Positions 6,154-11,020 of a stretch of DNA of 11,020 nucleotides are shown in pieces. Each line of letters begins with the position of its first letter. Positions within the stretch are counted from its first letter, which is position 1. Under the pieces are notes generated by a model, which did no database searches, was not told the origin of the DNA, and saw only the letters and a list, made by a program, of their open reading frames with translations. The stretch covers positions 1-11,020 of the forward strand of contig CALKHM010000327.1 of NCBI GenBank assembly GCA_937988695.1, given 5' to 3'. A program made the translations under genes and the position numbers. The DNA comes from an uncultured Microbacterium sp. (GTDB lineage: Bacteria; Actinomycetota; Actinomycetes; Actinomycetales; Microbacteriaceae).

Positions 6154-6909
6154 TCAGGCCGCCTTCGGCTCGGGGAACAGCGCGCGGTGCACGAGGCCGG
6201 CCAGCGCGCCGCCGACGAGCGGGAACACGATGAACACCCATAGCTGTGCGAGCGGTCCGACACCGCCGTAGATCGCCGCGGCGATCGAGCGGGCCGGGTT
6301 GACCGAGGTGTTGTCGATGGGGATCGCGATGAGGTGGATCAGGGTCAGCGTCAGGCCGATCGCGATCCCGGCGAATCCGACGGGTGCGCGCTTGCTGGTG
6401 GAGCCGGCCACCACGAGCACGAACACGCAGGTCAGGATGATCTCGATGAGGATCGCCGCTCCGATTCCCCATCCGCCGGGGGAGTGGTCGCCGAACCCGT
6501 TGCTGGCGAACCCTCCGGACTGCGCGGTGCTCAGCCACTTGTCGGGCCCGAACAGTCCGACCAGCACGAGCAGCGTCGAGCCCACGACGCCGCCCACGAC
6601 CTGTCCCGCCCAGTACCCGAGAACGTCCTTCCAGGAGAAGCGTCCGGCGATGGCCATGCCCAGTGTGATCGCGGGGTTGAAGTGGCCGCCCGAGATGGGT
6701 CCCCACGCGTAGACGCCCACCACGACCGTGAGTCCGAACGCGAGTGCCACGCCGAGGTGGCCGACGCCCAGTGGCGTCCCTTCCCCGCCGACGGCGAAGT
6801 CGGCGGCATACAGCGCGGTGCCGACGCCGCCGAACACCAGCACGAGGGTACCGATGGCCTCGGCGACCATCCGCGTGACCAGCGGAGGCGAAGCAGTCGA
6901 ATCCGACAC
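6154..6909 (-). CDS. aqpZ: aquaporin Z-type water channel
   Basis: 251-residue major intrinsic protein with six membrane helices and two half-helices carrying NPA motifs: GHFNPAIT (Asn78-Pro-Ala) and TSVNPARS (Asn204-Pro-Ala). The selectivity-filter residues match E. coli AqpZ in kind and spacing: Phe58 in ALAFGLTV, His192 in LTLIHLIAIP, Thr201 and Arg207. The His marks a water-selective pore rather than a glycerol facilitator. It sits in the cytoplasmic membrane and equilibrates water; some aquaporins also pass H2O2, not decidable here. The start is GTG at 6907-6909, preceded by AAAGGAG at good spacing. The frame stays open far upstream across the antiporter gene, but those upstream codons are antiporter shadow. 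It lies 104 bases downstream of the antiporter gene on the same strand and has its own probable promoter. Confidence 0.96.
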   Translation of the reverse strand: MSDSTASPPLVTRMVAEAIGTLVLVFGGVGTALYAADFAVGGEGTPLGVGHLGVALAFGLTVVVGVYAWGPISGGHFNPAITLGMAIAGRFSWKDVLGYWAGQVVGGVVGSTLLVLVGLFGPDKWLSTAQSGGFASNGFGDHSPGGWGIGAAILIEIILTCVFVLVVAGSTSKRAPVGFAGIAIGLTLTLIHLIAIPIDNTSVNPARSIAAAIYGGVGPLAQLWVFIVFPLVGGALAGLVHRALFPEPKAA

Positions 6910-6926
6910 AGGGGTCTCCTTTGCTC

Positions 6927-6953
6927 GTTGGACACACCAACGGGGTGAGAGTA
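6927..6953 (-). promoter_or_regulatory. aqpZ promoter and leader hairpin
   Basis: On the minus strand TACTCT (6953-6948) is a TANNNT -10 box, putting the transcript start near 6941. Directly at that start, GTTGG/CCAAC (6927-6931 with 6937-6941) forms a five-bp hairpin with a five-base loop. It is followed by the AAAGGAG ribosome binding site (about 6916-6922) and the GTG start at 6909. A 5'-terminal hairpin may stabilise the mRNA; no -35 is evident. Confidence 0.4.
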
Positions 6954-7006
6954 TCGGCACTTCCGACCGCAGACCCCGGCGCGACACGCTGTTCTGACGA
7001 GGTCCG

Positions 7007-7025
7007 GTGTTCGTCAAGCGAACAC
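7007..7025. terminator. hairpin over the antiporter stop codon
   Basis: GTGTTCG (7007-7013) and CGAACAC (7019-7025) form a perfect 7-bp stem with a five-base loop that contains the minus-strand stop codon (7014-7016). It could attenuate or end the antiporter transcript before aqpZ. It has no T-tract and is short. Confidence 0.35.
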
Positions 7026-8219
7026 GGTCAGCGCGTACACCACGAACAGCGCGAGATGCGCGGCGCCGTGCAGGGCGGTCACCTTGTGTGCCGAGAACGT
7101 CACGATCGACAGCACGAGCGAGGCCGCCAGCAGCAGGGCGTCCGCCCCGCCGGCCGCGAGGACGGGATGCTGTCCGGTGGCCAGCCCCACCGCGAGGACG
7201 GCCGGCACGGTCAGCCCGACCGTGGACACGAGCGCGCCGTGGCACAGGTTGCTCACCCGCTGGATCTCGCCCCGATACGCGGCACGCACGGTCGTGATCG
7301 TCTCGGGGAGGAACACGATCGCGGCGATCAGGATGCCGCTGAGCGCGGCCGGCGCGTGCATCCGGCCCAGTCCGTCGTCGAGCATCGCCGCCACGTCGTG
7401 CGAGAGGAGCACGATCGGCAGCACGGTGAGCACGAGCAGCGCGAGGCGGGCGAGCAGTTCGCGTCGGTGGGCGCGCCAGACGACGCCGACGGAAGGACGT
7501 CGCACTCCGGCGCTGGTGCGGGTGGCCGCGGTCGTTGGGCGGGCGGTCGCCGGGCCGCCGGCCGCCGGGCCGCCGGTCGTCGGGCCGCCGGTCGTCGGGC
7601 CTGCGGCTCCGACCTCGGCGAAGTCGCCTGTCTGCGCGCCCGTCTGCCGCCACAGGAAGAACCCGTACAGTCCGGCGGTGAGCACGATCACGGTGCCGGC
7701 CTGGAGGATCGTGAACGACCCGCCGACGCCGATGAGCTGCGGCATCCCGAACGTGAGCGGGACGATGATGACGAGCATTGCGAGGTATGCCGAGGTGCCG
7801 GCGCGGTTGTGGCGCATCGCGCCGTGGCGGAGCCCGCCGACCAGGAGAGCGACGCCGATCACGAGGTTCAGAATGATCATCGCCACGGCGACCACGGAGT
7901 CGCGCGCGATGGTGGAGTGCTCGCCGGGTCCGAGCATGACGGCCACGATGAGCACGACCTCGATGAGCACGATCGACAGCGTGAGCACGAGGGTGCCCAG
8001 CGGATCGCCGAGCCGCACGGCCAGGCGCTCCGCCTGTCGCACGACGCCGAACGAACACGTGACGATGACGGCGATGGTCGGGATGAGCGCCACCGGCGAC
8101 GCGGGAAGAACGGTGAGTGCGGCGACGGCGAGCCATCCGATCGCCACGCGCGCGATCGCGCCGGGGGTGAAGATGCTGCGGGCGGGGGATGCCGCGGTGC
8201 GTGTGACAGCGGTGCTCAT
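7014..8219 (-). CDS. Ca2+/H+ antiporter, ChaA/CAX family
   Basis: 401-residue secondary transporter of the cation/proton exchanger family (TC 2.A.19), expected to export Ca2+ (ChaA also Na+ or K+) in exchange for protons across the cytoplasmic membrane. Ten or eleven hydrophobic helices form two halves. The family's duplicated acidic motifs are seen: GDPLGTLVLTLSIVLIEV (Glu87) in the first half and LSGILIAAIVFLPETITTV (Glu306) in the second, followed by the ChaA-like EIQRVSNLCHGALVSTVGLT stretch. The halves are joined by a Gly/Pro/Thr/Ala linker (about 206-238) encoded by tandem repeats. ATG 8219 is preferred over the in-frame ATG at 8294, because that codon falls inside the apparent -10 box and the intervening 25 residues look non-coding. 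The Shine-Dalgarno is weak. It lies upstream of aqpZ and may take part in the same osmotic or ionic response (inference). Confidence 0.92.
   Translation of the reverse strand: MSTAVTRTAASPARSIFTPGAIARVAIGWLAVAALTVLPASPVALIPTIAVIVTCSFGVVRQAERLAVRLGDPLGTLVLTLSIVLIEVVLIVAVMLGPGEHSTIARDSVVAVAMIILNLVIGVALLVGGLRHGAMRHNRAGTSAYLAMLVIIVPLTFGMPQLIGVGGSFTILQAGTVIVLTAGLYGFFLWRQTGAQTGDFAEVGAAGPTTGGPTTGGPAAGGPATARPTTAATRTSAGVRRPSVGVVWRAHRRELLARLALLVLTVLPIVLLSHDVAAMLDDGLGRMHAPAALSGILIAAIVFLPETITTVRAAYRGEIQRVSNLCHGALVSTVGLTVPAVLAVGLATGQHPVLAAGGADALLLAASLVLSIVTFSAHKVTALHGAAHLALFVVYALTVFA
7542..7601. repeat. four tandem 15-base units in the antiporter linker
   Basis: Four 15-base units: 7542-7556, 7557-7571, 7572-7586 and 7587-7601. 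The last two (GCCGGTCGTCGGGCC) are identical and the other two differ at a few bases. On the coding (minus) strand each gives five residues, Gly-Pro-Thr-Thr-Gly or a close variant, in the loop joining the two halves of the antiporter. Confidence 0.85.
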
Positions 8220-8289
8220 GGCGGATCCGATCTCGGGGCCGTCCCCGTTCGGAATCCGCGGCGGCCGGGCCGTCCCGGTCGCGCGACCC

Positions 8290-8295
8290 AGCATA
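8290..8295 (-). promoter_or_regulatory. -10 box TATGCT of the antiporter gene
   Basis: Read on the minus strand, TATGCT (8295-8290) fits TANNNT well and is preceded by GCAG. Transcription would start near 8283, giving a leader of about 64 bases before ATG 8219. No -35 was recognised. Confidence 0.45.
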
Positions 8296-8335
8296 CTGCG
8301 CGCGCCTGAGCAGAGGCCGACCCCCGTGATCCCGC

Positions 8336-8398
8336 TGTTCAGCAGTCAGTTTGTGCGGGCGTGGTGCGTCGCCGGCCGCAGTTTGCGACTGCTGAACA
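8336..8398. repeat. 12-bp perfect inverted repeat with structured centre
   Basis: TGTTCAGCAGTC (8336-8347) and GACTGCTGAACA (8387-8398) are perfectly complementary. Between them TGCGG (8354-8358) pairs with CCGCA (8376-8380), leaving a symmetrical 6-by-6 internal loop (AGTTTG opposite GTTTGC). It lies between the DUF58 stop and the antiporter promoter, with no ORF. It may terminate the MoxR-DUF58 transcript or be a copy of a dispersed palindromic repeat. Confidence 0.8.
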
Positions 8399-8400
8399 CA

Positions 8401-8426
8401 GGGGGGCGGGGGGCGCGGGGACGGGG
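8401..8426 (+). other. four-tract guanine run, potential G-quadruplex
   Basis: The plus strand reads G6-C-G6-CGC-G4-AC-G4, i.e. four runs of at least four guanines with loops of one, three and two bases. This meets the usual quadruplex pattern comfortably. The run ends exactly at the DUF58 stop codon (8427-8429) and starts two bases from the inverted repeat. The DUF58 mRNA carries the C-rich strand, so any quadruplex would form in DNA or in an antisense RNA. Confidence 0.6.
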
Positions 8427-9728
8427 TCAGAGCCGGCCGGCGGCCTTGAGCTCCAGGTAGCGGTCGGCGATGCGCGGGGGCAGCTCGTCCGGGCCATCGG
8501 TGAGAGCGTCGGCGCCGGCCGCGGCGACGGCCTGCGTCACCCGGGCCGCGTCGGCGAGGGTCTGCTCGGCGGCCGCGGCACGGTAGACCTGTCCGACCGT
8601 GCCGCGGGTGCGTGCCTGGTCGGCGAGTCCGGTGTCGGCGACCGTGCCCACCAGCACGTGCGCGTGCTCGGTGAAGCCTGGCAGGGTCCCGAGGAACCCC
8701 CGGGCGGCGGATGCCTCGTCCTGCGCGGTCAGCAGCACGATGAGCGCCGGTCGTACGGCCAGCTGCCGCACGTGAGCGGCGACGGCATCCCAGTCGGTGT
8801 CGATCAGCGTCGGCTCGACGGGTGCCATCGCATCCACGAGCGCCGGCAGCAGCTTGTCGCCGTCGACCCCGCTGACCCGCGCGCGCACGGCCCGGTCCGC
8901 CATGACCAGGTGCACGTGGTCGCCCGCCTCGGCGGCCAGGGCCGCCAGCAGCAGCGTCGCCTCCATCTCGGCGTCCAGCCGCACCCCGTCGCCCACCCGC
9001 GCGGCGGACGTGCGACCGGTGTCGATGACGATGACGATGTGCCGGTCGCGCTCCGGGCGCCAGGTGCGCAGCATCGTGGTGCCCGCGCGGGCGGTGGCGC
9101 GCCAGTCGATCGAGCGCACGTCGTCGCCGCGCACGTATGGGCGCAGGCTGTCGAACTCGGTGCCCTGCCCGCGGATCAGCACGCTCGTGGCCCCGTCGAG
9201 CTCGCGCAGCCGCGCGAGGCGGGAGGGCAGGTGCCGGCGGGCGGTGAACGGCGGCAGGATGCGGATCGTCCCACGCACGTCGATGCGCGATTGGCGTCCG
9301 GCCAGCCCCAGCGGGCCGAGACTGCGCAGCACCACGAAGTCCGAGGTCAGCTCACCGCGCCGGCGCGGGTGCAGCGGTACGGTCAGGCGCTGGGGCTCGT
9401 CGGGCTCGAGGCGCACGACACACCGTGCGGCAGGGGCGCCCGCGGTCGGCTGCCAGGCGTCACGCAGGCCGCCGCGCATCCGGCGTGGACCGCGCAGCGT
9501 GAGGCTCGTCTGCACCCGGCTGTGCAGCAGGGCCCGCCGCGGCACGTCGCGATCCACGCGCACCTGCCGGGGATCGGCGGCGGTCGCGACATCCGCCGCC
9601 ACGGCCAGCGCGCACAGCACGACCCAGCCGGCCGCGCACACCCAGGCGTCGGCGCCGGCGACCGTGAGCACGACGACGGGGATCGCGCCGAGCGCGACCA
9701 GCAAGGGGAGGCGGCCGGTGAGGTACAT
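8427..9728 (-). CDS. DUF58 domain protein, partner of MoxR
   Basis: 433-residue membrane-anchored protein. Two hydrophobic helices occupy about residues 7-25 and 27-50. A region of about 110 residues follows, then the DUF58 signature GTEFDSLRPYVRGDDVRSID with WRATAR (about 189-214). After it comes a von Willebrand A-like fold: IVIVIDTGRTS (Asp236 on, in the position of a metal-ion site), then strands VHLVMAD and ALIVLLTAQ. DUF58 proteins are regularly encoded beside MoxR ATPases and are thought to act with them in assembly or maturation of cell-envelope complexes; the client here is unknown. GGAG lies only three bases before the ATG, closer than ideal. The MoxR stop is 86 bases upstream, so the two probably form one operon. 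The opposed SpoIIM gene, elsewhere usually adjacent, is here 6.4 kb away. Confidence 0.94.
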   Translation of the reverse strand: MYLTGRLPLLVALGAIPVVVLTVAGADAWVCAAGWVVLCALAVAADVATAADPRQVRVDRDVPRRALLHSRVQTSLTLRGPRRMRGGLRDAWQPTAGAPAARCVVRLEPDEPQRLTVPLHPRRRGELTSDFVVLRSLGPLGLAGRQSRIDVRGTIRILPPFTARRHLPSRLARLRELDGATSVLIRGQGTEFDSLRPYVRGDDVRSIDWRATARAGTTMLRTWRPERDRHIVIVIDTGRTSAARVGDGVRLDAEMEATLLLAALAAEAGDHVHLVMADRAVRARVSGVDGDKLLPALVDAMAPVEPTLIDTDWDAVAAHVRQLAVRPALIVLLTAQDEASAARGFLGTLPGFTEHAHVLVGTVADTGLADQARTRGTVGQVYRAAAAEQTLADAARVTQAVAAAGADALTDGPDELPPRIADRYLELKAAGRL

Positions 9729-9814
9729 GTGCTCCGTTCACTCAAGGTTTCGTCGTGGCGCTCGCGGATCTCGTCGGGGGTCCCGCGGCCCTTGCCCGAC
9801 GCCCGCGCAGCGCG

Positions 9815-10875
<1,061 letters not shown>

Positions 10876-10879
<4 letters not shown>

Positions 10880-11020
10880 GTGGTCCTCCCGGTGTCGGTG
10901 GGCGGGTTCGTGTCGGGGTGCAGCGAGCGCCGCAGTCTGTTCTCCAGGTCCCGCAGGCGGTCGCTGAGGGCGAGCAGCTCGCGGTCGGTTCCCGGGCGCT
11001 CCTCGATGAGGATGCCACGC
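10876..11020 (-). CDS. 3' end of the gene upstream of moxR, probably DUF4350
   Basis: Partial gene entering from the right edge. The last 47 or so residues are readable: GILIEERPGTDRELLALSDR then LRDLENRLRRSL and a Pro/Thr/Asp-rich tail ending GRTT. The Leu/Arg/Glu-rich stretch looks like a short helix or coiled coil. Its TGA (10878-10876) overlaps the moxR ATG by four bases (ATGA), so the two are translationally coupled. A DUF4350 membrane protein normally stands at this place in actinobacterial MoxR-DUF58 operons, which is the basis for the name; the visible tail itself is not diagnostic. Confidence 0.65.

Noticed and set aside
5162..6940. 592-residue antisense open frame over the katG 3' end, NAD(P)-binding gene and aquaporin
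   Set aside because: It overlaps three well-supported genes and reads as Arg/Gly-rich shadow sequence without any recognisable domain.
6154..8136. 660-residue open frame that would fuse some 400 residues to the aquaporin
   Set aside because: The upstream part is a frame-shadow of the antiporter gene (Arg-rich, no domain), and a good ribosome binding site sits at GTG 6909 directly before the aquaporin domain.

Overview
The window is about 70% GC, with codons ending mostly in G or C, extended TANNNT-type -10 boxes and leaderless-looking starts. Together with the gene families and the MoxR-DUF58/SpoIIM/RDD arrangement, this points to a high-GC actinobacterium, most likely of the Microbacteriaceae (Microbacterium-like). 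That taxonomic placement is inference from composition and gene content.

Layout. Positions 1-179 hold no gene I can assign. An RDD membrane protein (180-1013, minus) and a SpoIIM/DUF95 membrane protein (1031-2026, plus) are divergent, with their start codons only 17 bases apart. At the right, on the minus strand, lie the 3' end of a gene (probably DUF4350; 10876 to the window edge), a MoxR AAA+ ATPase (9815-10879) and a DUF58 protein (8427-9728). As I recall, mycobacteria carry the same four families in the same relative orientations (DUF4350-MoxR-DUF58, then SpoIIM opposed, then RDD), so the two ends of this window look like one conserved membrane/chaperone cluster.

Between SpoIIM and DUF58 sits a 6.4-kb block: furA (2290-2907) and katG (2938-5193) as a redox operon, a small NAD(P)-binding protein (5378-6022), a convergent aqpZ water channel (6154-6909, minus) and a Ca2+/H+ antiporter of the ChaA/CAX family (7014-8219, minus). 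The block is bordered by structured, non-coding, repeat-rich DNA: a 54-base-period direct repeat plus a 17-bp inverted repeat on the left (2041-2219), and a 12-bp inverted repeat plus a four-tract guanine run on the right (8336-8426). I read it as an oxidative/osmotic-stress cassette lodged inside the conserved cluster.

How the genes may work together. FurA is expected to repress its own leaderless promoter and so control katG, the heme catalase-peroxidase whose catalytic residues are all present. AqpZ has the water-type selectivity filter, and the CAX antiporter handles Ca2+ or other cations. The MoxR/DUF58/SpoIIM/RDD genes probably form a membrane-associated AAA+ system of unknown client.

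The most unusual items are the roughly 60-residue repeat-built N-terminal extension of FurA, the mutually exclusive stem structures in the spoIIM-furA gap, the inverted repeat with adjoining G-run beside the DUF58 stop, and a heptamer (GGATGCC) much more frequent than base composition predicts. No tRNA, rRNA, CRISPR array, transposase or integrase was seen, and nothing in the window amounts to a clearly new defence or mobile system.
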